Part shown: positions 50,345 through 57,691 of the stretch, one piece after another
Position numbering within the stretch: position 1 is the stretch's first letter
Layout: every line of letters begins with the position of its first letter
From: Subdoligranulum variabile
GTDB taxonomy: Bacteria > Bacillota > Clostridia > Oscillospirales > Ruminococcaceae
Assembly (NCBI GenBank): GCA_004552305.1
Contig: SFOX01000003.1
Coordinates: 124,001-188,000 of the forward strand
Direction: 5' to 3'
DNA length: 64,000 nucleotides
The notes under the pieces: generated by a model
Told to the model about the DNA's origin: nothing
What the model saw: only the letters and a program-made list of their open reading frames with translations
Databases searched by the model: none
Position numbers and translations under genes: made by a program

Positions 50345-51061
50345 TTAGGATTGATAGCGCTGCAGCGCGGTTTTCAGGTCAATGCCGCCGATGTAAACCG
50401 ACTTGCCCAAAATCGCGGCATGGCAGTGCATCGCCTGTAATTCCGCCAGTTCCTCTATGCGGGCAATGCCGCCGCTGGCGGTGATCTGCAAGTTCGGTAT
50501 CTGCAAAAGTTCGCGGTACAGCGTCATATTGGTGCCCTGCATCGTGCCGTCGCGGGAAATATCGGTGGCAATCACCGCCTGCACGCCCGCTGCCGCGCAC
50601 CGTTTGCAAAAGGCAACGCCCGGCTCGGGGGTGACTTCCTTCCAGCCGTTCACCGCCACAAAGCCGTCCTTCATATCCACGCCCACCGCAATGCGCGCGC
50701 CGTACCGCTGCGCCATTTTTTCGGTAAAGGCAAAATTCTTGACGGCGACGGTACCCAGAATGCAGCGGTCAACGCCCAAATCCAGGTACATTTTGATTCG
50801 TTCCTCGTCCCGGATGCCGCCGCCGACCTCGATTTTCAGCCCGCCCAGCGCCGCAATGGCGGCAATGGTCCGGCGGTTGGCGGTGGTGTCATCCTTGGCG
50901 CCGTCCAAGTCCACGACGTGCAGATACTTCGCACCTGCGTCCAAAAACTGCTTTGCCTGCGCCACAGGGTCGGCGTTGTAAACCGTCATTTGGTCGTAAT
51001 CGCCTTGGAACAGCCGCACGGCTTGCCCGCCGCGCAAGTCAATGGCAGGGTAGATGTTCAT
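50345..51061 (-). CDS. hisA: ProFAR isomerase
   Basis: 238 residues, (beta-alpha)8 barrel homologous to HisF. YPAIDLRGGQAVRLFQGDYDQMTVY at the N terminus, KIEVGGGIRDEERIKMYLDLGVDRCILGT, and ATDISRDGTMQGTNM with the second Asp. It isomerises ProFAR to PRFAR. GGAGGA precedes the ATG, and hisH ends 10 bp upstream. Confidence 0.96.
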   Translation of the reverse strand: MNIYPAIDLRGGQAVRLFQGDYDQMTVYNADPVAQAKQFLDAGAKYLHVVDLDGAKDDTTANRRTIAAIAALGGLKIEVGGGIRDEERIKMYLDLGVDRCILGTVAVKNFAFTEKMAQRYGARIAVGVDMKDGFVAVNGWKEVTPEPGVAFCKRCAAAGVQAVIATDISRDGTMQGTNMTLYRELLQIPNLQITASGGIARIEELAELQAMHCHAAILGKSVYIGGIDLKTALQRYQS

Positions 51062-51071
51062 AGCGTCCTCC

Positions 51072-51689
51072 TCACAATTCCAGAAAGGCCTTCAGCAGCC
51101 GCAGCCCCGTGTCGCCGGATTTTTCGGGGTGGAACTGCGTGCCGTACACCAGCCCCCGCCGCACCGCGCCCGTGACCGACAGGCTGTACTCGCTGGTTGC
51201 CAGCGTGGACGCCGCGCAGTTTTTGGCGTAAAAGCTGTGAACGTAGTAGACATACTCGCCGTTTCGGATGTAGCGGAACAGCGGGTCATCCTCGTGTCCC
51301 GGCGCGATATCCAGCGCGTTCCAGCCGATGTGCGGCACCTTTAAGGCGGGGTCCTGCAGGTCCTCGGCAAGCGGCGCCACCTCACCGGGAATCAGCCCCA
51401 GCCCCGCGTGTTCGCCGTACTCATAGCTTTTGTCAAACAAAAGCTGCATACCCAAGCAGATGCCCAGCAGTGGCTTTTTCTGCGATTCTTCGCGCAAAAC
51501 CGGCACAAGCCCGGTGGCGTTCAGCTTGGCGGCGGCATCGGCAAACGCGCCCACGCCGGGCAGCAGAATGTGATCTGCGGCGCGCAGCTCCTCCGCCTTG
51601 CCGGTCACACAGACCTGCGCCCCCAGGCTTTTTACGCCGGACACCAGACTGAACAGGTTGCCCACGCCGTAATCCACAATGGCTGTCAT
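51072..51689 (-). CDS. hisH: Imidazole glycerol phosphate synthase, glutaminase subunit
   Basis: 205 residues, class I glutamine amidotransferase. Nucleophile Cys in LLGICLGMQLLFD; His and Glu in YGTQFHPEKSGDTG. It provides ammonia to HisF. The ATG has GAAGAAAG upstream and lies 22 bp after hisC; there is no room for hisB here. Confidence 0.96.
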   Translation of the reverse strand: MTAIVDYGVGNLFSLVSGVKSLGAQVCVTGKAEELRAADHILLPGVGAFADAAAKLNATGLVPVLREESQKKPLLGICLGMQLLFDKSYEYGEHAGLGLIPGEVAPLAEDLQDPALKVPHIGWNALDIAPGHEDDPLFRYIRNGEYVYYVHSFYAKNCAASTLATSEYSLSVTGAVRRGLVYGTQFHPEKSGDTGLRLLKAFLEL

Positions 51690-51711
51690 ACTTTCTTCCC
51701 CCTAAAATACG

Positions 51712-52776
51712 TCATTGCGCCAAAATTTCGTCCAGCGCCGCAAAGAACCGTGCCATCTCGGCATCGGTGCCGATGGTGATGCGCAGATAATTTTCTATGC
51801 GCGGCGCATCAAAACGGCGGATCAGCACGCCGCGCTGCCGCAGCTGTTCAAAAATTTCCCGGCAGGGCATACGGTCCGTGGTGGCAAACAGAAAATTGGT
51901 GTGGGAATCTGTCATCGTAAACCCGCGGCGGCGCAGCTTTTCGGCGGTCTGCTGCCGGGTTTTTAACAGTGCATCGCGGGTTTTGGCAAAATACGCCTCG
52001 TCCCGGATGGCAGCCGCCCCCGCCGCCTGCGTCAGCGCGTTTACGTTGTAGGGGCTGTAGCTGAACTTGACGCGGTTCATATCCGCAATCAGCTCCGGGC
52101 GGGCGATGCAGTAGCCCAGCCGCGCCCCCGCGAGATTGTGCGTTTTGGAAAAGGTATGCGTGATCACAAGGTTATCGTAGCGCTCCAGCAGCGGCAGGCA
52201 GCTTGCGCCCGCCGGGGCAAACTCTATGTAGGTTTCGTCCACCACCACGATGTTGTCGGGGTTTGCCTGCAAAATTTTCTCAATTTCCGGCACCGGCAGC
52301 AGCAGCCCGGTAGGGGCATTGGGGTTGGCGATCACCACCGTTTCCCGCAGCCCGCAGTAGGGGGCCGTGTCCAGGGTAAAATCCTGCCGCAGCGGGATAA
52401 CGTGCTGCGGGATATGCAGTAAATCACACAGCACCGCATAAAAGCTGTAGGTCACATCGGCGAATGCCAGCGGGGTATCGGCATCGCAGAAGGCGCGCAG
52501 CGCCAGCAGCAGGTTTTCGTCGCTGCCGTTGCCGCACAGGATGTTTTCCGGCTGAACGCCCCAGTGCGCCGCAATGGCAGCGTTGAGGTCGGCGTTGGTT
52601 AAATCGGAATACAGCCGCAGCCCCGGCACCGCCTGCGCCACCGCCTGCGCCACCGCCGGGGAGGGGGGATAGGGGTTTTCGTTGGCATTGAGCTTGACAA
52701 GGTTTTGCAGCCTCAGCTGTTCGCCGGGCACATACGGCTCCAGCGCCGACAGCGTCTTGGTAAAATAGCGGCTCAT
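51712..52776 (-). CDS. hisC: Histidinol-phosphate aminotransferase
   Basis: 354 residues, PLP fold type I. ANENPYPPSPAV at the N terminus, CGNGSDENLLLALRAFCD, the PLP Lys in THTFSKTHNLAGARLGY and the ENYLRITIGTDAE C-terminal arginine. It converts imidazole acetol phosphate to histidinol phosphate. Its ATG overlaps the stop of the upstream RAYT transposase (ATGA), and its ribosome site AGGAGGA lies inside the transposase reading frame. Confidence 0.96.
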   Translation of the reverse strand: MSRYFTKTLSALEPYVPGEQLRLQNLVKLNANENPYPPSPAVAQAVAQAVPGLRLYSDLTNADLNAAIAAHWGVQPENILCGNGSDENLLLALRAFCDADTPLAFADVTYSFYAVLCDLLHIPQHVIPLRQDFTLDTAPYCGLRETVVIANPNAPTGLLLPVPEIEKILQANPDNIVVVDETYIEFAPAGASCLPLLERYDNLVITHTFSKTHNLAGARLGYCIARPELIADMNRVKFSYSPYNVNALTQAAGAAAIRDEAYFAKTRDALLKTRQQTAEKLRRRGFTMTDSHTNFLFATTDRMPCREIFEQLRQRGVLIRRFDAPRIENYLRITIGTDAEMARFFAALDEILAQ

Positions 52777-53267
52777 GGATTATCCTCCTCGCTGTAAAAA
52801 CGGTCTTGCAGCCACCGGGCAGGGTTTGCGTCGATGTACTGCCAAATTTCCTGATACGCAACCTCGTCCCGCACCACATGGTCATAAAAGGAAGTCTGCC
52901 AGATGCTTTCTCCGACATCCTGCGCAATCAGGTGTTTCCACGCCTTTATGATTTGCGCAATCGTAGGGCGGGGTGATCCCACCCCGCCGCCTGCGGCGTG
53001 GGTCGTCAGCAGCAAATGTACATGATTCGGCATAATAACAAACCGATCCAGCGTTATATTTTGGTAGGCATCAGCAATTGTCCGGGTGTAGCGCAGCACC
53101 GTTTTTCCGGTCGGCGTCAATAAGATTCCCGGCGGGGTGAGGTCACCCCGCCCTACAACGCGACCCAGAATACATCTCTTGTCCTTTGTACACACCGTAA
53201 TAAAATACGACCCCGGTTGTGCGTAATCGTATTCCTTCAGGCGCGGGTGTTTTCTTGCGGGCTTCAC
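52773..53267 (-). CDS. REP-associated tyrosine transposase (RAYT) inside the his operon
   Basis: 164 residues, complete. SYFITVCTKDKRCILG and RFVIMPNHVHLLL with the HUH pair H82/H84 place it in the Y1/RAYT family; candidate catalytic tyrosines are Y128 (SFYDH) and Y144 (QYIDANP). RAYTs are single-copy domesticated relatives of IS200 transposases that act on REP sequences. It begins at a GTG overlapping the hisD stop (GTGA) and ends overlapping the hisC ATG, so it is translated as part of the operon. Residues 38-46 and 94-102 are encoded by two palindromes of the local REP family (53131-53156 and 52963-52988), in frame, between and after conserved blocks. No frameshift or stop is seen. Confidence 0.92.
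   Translation of the reverse strand: MKPARKHPRLKEYDYAQPGSYFITVCTKDKRCILGRVVGRGDLTPPGILLTPTGKTVLRYTRTIADAYQNITLDRFVIMPNHVHLLLTTHAAGGGVGSPRPTIAQIIKAWKHLIAQDVGESIWQTSFYDHVVRDEVAYQEIWQYIDANPARWLQDRFYSEEDNP
52963..53156. repeat. REP pair F inside the RAYT coding sequence
   Basis: GTAG plus a GGCGGGGTG/CACCCCGCC palindrome (52963-52988), and the inverse unit GGCGGGGTGA ... TCACCCCGCC ending CTAC (53131-53156). The layout GTAG-in, CTAC-out is that of BIMEs A, B, D and E, but the 142-bp spacer is transposase coding sequence. Confidence 0.85.
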
Positions 53268-54550
53268 TCCTCAAACCGGATGGTCACGCTCTTGGCGTGG
53301 GCGTGCAAGCCCTCATGCTCGGCAAAGTCGGCAATGCGGCTCTGCACTTCGCCCAGCGCCTCGCGGGTATAGTAGATAAAGCTGGACTTCTTCACAAAAT
53401 CGTCCACGCCCAAGGGGCTGCTGAACCGCGCCGTGCCGCTGGTGGGCAGGGTGTGGTTGGGACCGGCAAAATAATCACCCAGCGCCTCGGGTACGTTTTT
53501 GCCCAAGAAGATGCTGCCCGCGTTCTGAATTTTATTCAGCACCGCAAAGGGATCGTCCACGCAAATTTCCAGATGCTCCGGTGCGATGATATTTACCGCC
53601 TCGATGGCCTTGTTTATATCATCGGTCACAATGATCTTGCCGTTGGTGTCCACGCTCTCGCGGGCAATTGCGGCGCGGGGCAGCCCAGGGATCTGCACCT
53701 CCAGCTCGTTCTGCACCGCCTTGGCAAGGTCGGCGCTGTCGGTCACCAGCACGGGGCTTGCCAACTTGTCATGCTCGGCCTGGCTCAGCATATCGGCAGC
53801 CACCCACGCGGGGTTGCAGCTGCCGTCCGCCAGCACCAAAATTTCCGAGGGTCCTGCGATCATATCAATGCCCACCTTGCCGAACACCTTGCGCTTGGCG
53901 GTGGCAACGTAAATATTGCCGGGACCCACAATTTTATCTACGGCAGGCACACTCTCGGTGCCGTAGGCAAGGGCGGCAATCGCCTGTGCGCCGCCGCTTT
54001 TAAAGATGCAGTCAATGCCCGCAATGACCGCTGCCGCCAGAATGTTGGGGTTCACCTTGCCGTCCCGCCCGGCGGGGGTCATCATCACGATTTGCTGCAC
54101 CCCGGCAACCTTGGCGGGGATAACATCCATCAAAACGGTGGACGGGTACGCCGCCGTGCCGCCCGGCACATACACGCCCGCGCGCTGGATGGGGGTGTAT
54201 TTTTGCCCCAGCACAATGCCGGGACGGTCGGTCATAACAAAATTTTTGTGCAGCTGCTGCTCGTGGAAGTGCCGGATATTCTCCGACGCCATTTTTAAGG
54301 TGGTGATAAATTCCGGGTCGTCCTTTTCCAGCAGGGCAAAGGCGTCCTCGATCTCCTGTGCGCTGACCTGCACGCTGTCCAGCTGCGCGTGGTCAAATTT
54401 TGCAGCGTAGTCGATCAGCGCCGCATCGCCGCGCGCGCGGACATCGGCAATAATGGCATCCACGGCGGCTTCCACGTTGGCTTCGGCGCGAATATCGCGG
54501 TTCAAAATTTCCTCGGGGCGTACTTCATCAAAATCATACAGGCGAATCAT
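53264..54550 (-). CDS. hisD: Histidinol dehydrogenase
   Basis: 428 residues. ERAGVYVPGG-like QRAGVYVPGGTAAYPSTVLM, GPGNIYVATAKRKVFGKVGIDMIAGPSEILVLAD, SQAEHDKLASPVLVTDS, and the C-terminal GPNHTLPTSGTARFSSPLGVDDFVKKSS with Zn/catalytic His. It oxidises histidinol to histidine in two NAD-dependent steps. Its ATG overlaps the stop of hisZG by 4 bp, and its stop overlaps the RAYT start. Confidence 0.97.
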   Translation of the reverse strand: MIRLYDFDEVRPEEILNRDIRAEANVEAAVDAIIADVRARGDAALIDYAAKFDHAQLDSVQVSAQEIEDAFALLEKDDPEFITTLKMASENIRHFHEQQLHKNFVMTDRPGIVLGQKYTPIQRAGVYVPGGTAAYPSTVLMDVIPAKVAGVQQIVMMTPAGRDGKVNPNILAAAVIAGIDCIFKSGGAQAIAALAYGTESVPAVDKIVGPGNIYVATAKRKVFGKVGIDMIAGPSEILVLADGSCNPAWVAADMLSQAEHDKLASPVLVTDSADLAKAVQNELEVQIPGLPRAAIARESVDTNGKIIVTDDINKAIEAVNIIAPEHLEICVDDPFAVLNKIQNAGSIFLGKNVPEALGDYFAGPNHTLPTSGTARFSSPLGVDDFVKKSSFIYYTREALGEVQSRIADFAEHEGLHAHAKSVTIRFEE

Positions 54551-56130
54551 TGGGCAAGCGCCTCCTTCAGTTTATTTAAAAGTTCGTTAATACGCTGATA
54601 TTTAAACTTATAGCTTGCCTTGTTGGCAATAAACCGGGCGGAAATGGGCATAAACTCCTCCAGCACGGTCAGGTCGTTTTCCTTTAGGGTCGTGCCGGTT
54701 TCCACGATATCCACGATCACGTCCGACAAGCCCAAGATCGGCGCCAGCTCAATCGAGCCGTTCAGCTTGATAATGTCGATATCGCGCCCCCGGCGCTCGT
54801 AGTGGTCGCGGGCAATGTTCACAAACTTGGTCGCCACCCGCAGTGCGCGGCTCTCGTCGTCGGCAAACTGTGCCGGGGCAGCCACGCACATCCGGCATTT
54901 CCCCAGCCCGGTATCCAGCAGCTCGTACACATCGGCGGCGGATTCCGTCAAAATATCCTTGCCCACAAAGCCGATGTCCGCCGCGCCATGCTCCACATAA
55001 ATGGCTACATCGCTGGGCTTGACCAAAAAGTACCGCACGCCTGCGTCGGGGTTTTCCACCACCAGCTTGCGGGTGTCGTTGTAATCCTCGTTGGCGCTGT
55101 AGCCCGCATTGGCCAGCAAATTGTACATTGTATCGCCCAAACGTCCCTTGGGCAGGGCGATGTTCAGCCAGACCTTCTGCGGCTGCTTTTGCTGCACCGG
55201 GGGCAGGGGAGCCGCCAGACGCTCCAGCTCGTCCAAATACATCGCAAAGCCGATGGCGTTGGCGGTGGGGGTAAAGCGCTGCATCAGGTAGTCGTAGCGC
55301 CCGCCCTTCAGCACTGCGCAGGGGATGCCCGCTGCATAGCCGGTGAACACCAGTCCGTTGTAGTAGTCCATCTCGTCCGCCATACTCAGGTCCAGCCGCA
55401 GCTCGCAGCCATGCGCCGGCAGGGTATCCAGCAGCTGCCGCAGCTCGGTCAGAGCGTCGCGCTGGGCTTCGCACAGACAGCACGCCTCTGCCCTCGGCAG
55501 CACCTCGGCGGGGGTGCCGTGCAGCGCCAAAAGCCCGCACAGGCTGTCCGCTGCTGCCGGGGTCAGCCCGGCTTTTTCGGCAGCGCGGCGCAGCTCATGC
55601 CCGTTTTTGCCCCGCAGGTATTCCAGCAACCGTCCCCGCGCCGTCGGCTCGATTGCCAGCGCGTCCAAAAGCCCGGTCACAAAGCCCATGTGGCTGATTT
55701 CCAGCACGGCGGCAACGCCCAGCGCCGCCAGGCTCTGCCATGCCAGCCCGACTACCTCGCTTTGGGCGGCGGCATCCACCGCACCGATGCACTCCAGCCC
55801 CATCTGCCGTATGGTCTGGAAGGTGTGGCTCTCGCGGCTGGGGCGGCAGACCTCCTCATTGTAATAAAAGCGCTTGCACTCCCCGGGGGCGGGTTGGGCG
55901 GTCTTGGCAATACTTAACGTAACATCGGGTTTTATGGCGCGCAGCTTGCCGTCCAGATCGGTAAAGGTCACCACCTGGGTGTCCGGCAAAAAACGGTTGT
56001 ACTCCTGATACAGGGCGTACTCCTCAAAGCGGGAGCAGCGGTACTTGCGGTAACCGCGCTGCTCATACAAAGCGCGCAGCGTAAAGGTCGCGCGCTCGGC
56101 GGGGGTAAAATTTTGCAGATCCATAGCCAT
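54547..56130 (-). CDS. hisZG: HisZ-HisG fusion: ATP phosphoribosyltransferase regulatory plus catalytic subunit
   Basis: 527 residues. Residues 1-312 are a HisZ (HisRS-like class II core without anticodon domain): LRALYEQRGYRKYRCSRFEEYALY, LRAIKPDVTLSIAKTA, FYYNEEVCRPSRESHTFQTIRQMGLECIG and MADEMDYYNGLVFTGYAAGI, where true HisRS motifs are changed. A PPVQQKQPQ linker leads to a short-form HisG from V320: LNIALPKGRLGDTMYNLL, VKPSDVAIYVEHGAADIGFVGKDIL and VDIVETGTTLKENDL (PRPP loop). Short HisG normally needs separate HisZ for activity and histidine feedback; here both are one chain with no stop between. First gene of the operon; AGGCAGG ribosome site. Confidence 0.93.
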   Translation of the reverse strand: MAMDLQNFTPAERATFTLRALYEQRGYRKYRCSRFEEYALYQEYNRFLPDTQVVTFTDLDGKLRAIKPDVTLSIAKTAQPAPGECKRFYYNEEVCRPSRESHTFQTIRQMGLECIGAVDAAAQSEVVGLAWQSLAALGVAAVLEISHMGFVTGLLDALAIEPTARGRLLEYLRGKNGHELRRAAEKAGLTPAAADSLCGLLALHGTPAEVLPRAEACCLCEAQRDALTELRQLLDTLPAHGCELRLDLSMADEMDYYNGLVFTGYAAGIPCAVLKGGRYDYLMQRFTPTANAIGFAMYLDELERLAAPLPPVQQKQPQKVWLNIALPKGRLGDTMYNLLANAGYSANEDYNDTRKLVVENPDAGVRYFLVKPSDVAIYVEHGAADIGFVGKDILTESAADVYELLDTGLGKCRMCVAAPAQFADDESRALRVATKFVNIARDHYERRGRDIDIIKLNGSIELAPILGLSDVIVDIVETGTTLKENDLTVLEEFMPISARFIANKASYKFKYQRINELLNKLKEALAQ

Positions 56131-56159
56131 ATCCTGCCTCTCCTATCCTCTATCTCTCT

Positions 56160-56188
56160 ATTATACTTTAGCGCAGTAAAGTTGTAAA
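56160..56188 (-). promoter_or_regulatory. Promoter of the his operon
   Basis: Minus-strand TTTACA (56183-56188), 17-bp spacer, TATAAT (56160-56165). The leader is only about 20 nt, leaving no room for a T-box or peptide attenuator. Confidence 0.72.
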
Positions 56189-56208
56189 GTGCTAATTCAA
56201 GAAAAAAG

Positions 56209-56240
56209 GGCGCACCCTTGCCAAATCGCAAAGATGCGCC
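56209..56240 (-). terminator. Terminator of the small acidic membrane protein gene
   Basis: GGGCGCATC and GGTGCGCCC arms with a 14-nt loop, followed on the minus strand by TTTTTTC. It lies about 20 bp upstream of the his -35 box. Confidence 0.75.
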
Positions 56241-56254
56241 CGTTTCGCGTAGTA

Positions 56255-56653
56255 TCAGCCCTTACAGCCCTGTTCTTCCCAGTCACCGAAATCGGCGGGG
56301 TCGGCAATCTTAGTTGCATCCAGCTTGCCGTCCTCGGTCTTGGGAACCTCCACCGCACCCAGCTCTACCGGGTTGACGTTGGGGGTGTCGTCTGCCTTGG
56401 CGGGGGCAGGCTGCACTTCGGCAGTGGTGTCCTCAGCTTCGGCAGGCGCATCCGCAGGTTCTGCAGGGGCGGGGGATTCCGCCGCGGCAGACGCATCCTC
56501 AGCGGGCTCGGCGGAATCGGCTTCGACCTCATCCTCCGGGCCCACAATATGCTCGTACTCCTCGGTATGCTCGTCACGGTTCAAAAGATAGGCAGCCGCG
56601 CCCACGGCAGCAGCGCCCACAGCCAGACCAACCAGCTTTTTCAGCAAAGACAT
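56255..56653 (-). CDS. Small membrane-anchored acidic Ala/Pro/Glu-rich protein
   Basis: 132 residues. An N-terminal hydrophobic helix (LLKKLVGLAVGAAAVGAAAYLLN, residues 3-25) preceded by lysines would anchor it. The remainder is low-complexity and strongly acidic (repeated AEPAEDASAAAE type segments), ending DFGDWEEQGCKG. There is no enzyme motif. It resembles small cell-envelope linker or stress proteins of Firmicutes, but no family is assigned. The ATG at 56653 has GAGAGG 9 nt upstream; a TTG two codons earlier is unlikely. It has its own promoter (56726-56754). Confidence 0.7.
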   Translation of the reverse strand: MSLLKKLVGLAVGAAAVGAAAYLLNRDEHTEEYEHIVGPEDEVEADSAEPAEDASAAAESPAPAEPADAPAEAEDTTAEVQPAPAKADDTPNVNPVELGAVEVPKTEDGKLDATKIADPADFGDWEEQGCKG

Positions 56654-56725
56654 TGTCAAAACCTCTCTTTCGCTCTATCCCGGCCGCTGCGCAGTTTATG
56701 CAGCGCCGTTTCATATTTTTGGGTT

Positions 56726-56754
56726 AGTATACCACAGTACGCACAAAATTACAA
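56726..56754 (-). promoter_or_regulatory. Promoter of the small acidic membrane protein gene
   Basis: Minus-strand TTGTAA (56749-56754), 17-bp spacer, extended -10 TGG-TATACT (56726-56731). Confidence 0.68.
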
Positions 56755-56778
56755 GCAATGTCAATAAAAAATTCACAA

Positions 56779-56806
56779 TTGCGTTTTTTCCCCGCCGCAG
56801 TATAAT
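56779..56806 (+). promoter_or_regulatory. Promoter of the TraX-like gene
   Basis: TTGCGT (56779-56784), 16-bp spacer, TATAAT (56801-56806). Confidence 0.6.
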
Positions 56807-56836
56807 AGTATAAATATAAAGAAAGGAGGGGATCAC

Positions 56837-57562
56837 TTGCCCACAGGGTTTTCACTTTCCGGCAGCGGACTGAAATGGCTTGCTATGCTCACCATGCTGC
56901 TGGATCATATCGGCGCCGTCCTGCTGAAGCCGTACCTTGCCGACCCGGCGGCTGCGGCTGTGTATCCGGTGCTGCGGCGCATCGGGCGGATGTCCTTTCC
57001 GATTTACTGCTTTCTTCTCACCGAGGGCGTGCGCCATACCGCTCACCCGCGCCGCTACGCGCTGCGGCTGCTGGGCTTTGCGCTGCTTTCCGAGCCTGCG
57101 TTCAACTATGCCACGCTGGGGCGCTGGCAGGATGCCGGACACGCCAACAACGTCCTGTTTACGCTGCTGCTGGGCTTTTTGGCGCTGCAAATTCTGCGTA
57201 CACTGCAAACCCATTTTGGGCAAGCTGCCCCTGCCGCGCTGGTGTTGGGCGGTGCTGCCGCTGCCGCCCTGGCGTTTTTCGCGGAGCTTCTGGGGACGGA
57301 TTACGGCGCTGTCGGCGTGGCGACGGTGGTGCTATTCTACGTTTTACCGCCGTATTTTTCCAAGCACCGTGTCAGCTTTGCCGCCGCGCTCCTGCCCTTA
57401 TGCCTGACCAATTCCTTGGAAATTTTCGCCCTGCCCGATGTTTTTCTGCTGGATGCCTACACGGGGCAGCGCGGGCGACAGAACGCACTTTTCTTTTATG
57501 CCTTTTACCCTGCGCACCTGCTCCTGCTGGGGCTGTTGGCGCATGGGTGGCAGTTCGTATAA
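56837..57562 (+). CDS. TraX family membrane protein
   Basis: 241 residues with seven to eight hydrophobic helices. LSGSGLKWLAMLTMLLDHIGAVL at the N terminus and RRIGRMSFPIYCFLLTEGVRHTAHPRRYALRLLGFALLSEPAFNYA are the TraX/YbbL-like pattern (PF05857), with the HIG and FPIYCF motifs; the C-terminal QNALFFYAFYPAHLLLLGLL is also typical. TraX of F plasmid acetylates pilin; chromosomal homologues may be acyltransferases for other targets. The start is a TTG at 56837 with AAGGAGGGG 7 nt upstream. A terminator follows directly. Confidence 0.88.
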   Translation: MPTGFSLSGSGLKWLAMLTMLLDHIGAVLLKPYLADPAAAAVYPVLRRIGRMSFPIYCFLLTEGVRHTAHPRRYALRLLGFALLSEPAFNYATLGRWQDAGHANNVLFTLLLGFLALQILRTLQTHFGQAAPAALVLGGAAAAALAFFAELLGTDYGAVGVATVVLFYVLPPYFSKHRVSFAAALLPLCLTNSLEIFALPDVFLLDAYTGQRGRQNALFFYAFYPAHLLLLGLLAHGWQFV

Positions 57563-57590
57563 ACTTCGTAAAGTGATATTTTTATAAATC

Positions 57591-57627
57591 AAAAACCCGC
57601 ATATCTTACGCAGATACGCGGGTTTTT
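57591..57627 (+). terminator. Terminator of the TraX-like gene
   Basis: AAAAACCCGC (57591-57600) and GCGGGTTTTT (about 57617-57626) enclose a second short stem ATCT/AGAT. Confidence 0.82.
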
Positions 57628-57629
57628 GT

Positions 57630-57655
57630 TGGCGGAGTAAGAGAGATTTGAATTC
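57630..57655 (-). other. tRNA 3'-end remnant, probable attachment site (att)
   Basis: Read on the minus strand, the stretch contains a T-loop TTCAAAT, the 3' half of a T-stem CTCTC, an acceptor 3' strand TTACTCC, then G and CCA. No 5' tRNA half is adjacent. It lies 37 bp from the integrase gene, the usual arrangement when an element has inserted in the 3' end of a tRNA gene. Confidence 0.7.
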
Positions 57656-57691
57656 TTTACTAATATCGCTATATCGTTGAATTTTTAATCT

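Noticed and set aside
57630..57655. A complete tRNA gene at the TraX/integrase boundary
   Set aside because: Only the T-loop and acceptor 3' half are present. No anticodon arm or 5' acceptor strand can be found on either side.
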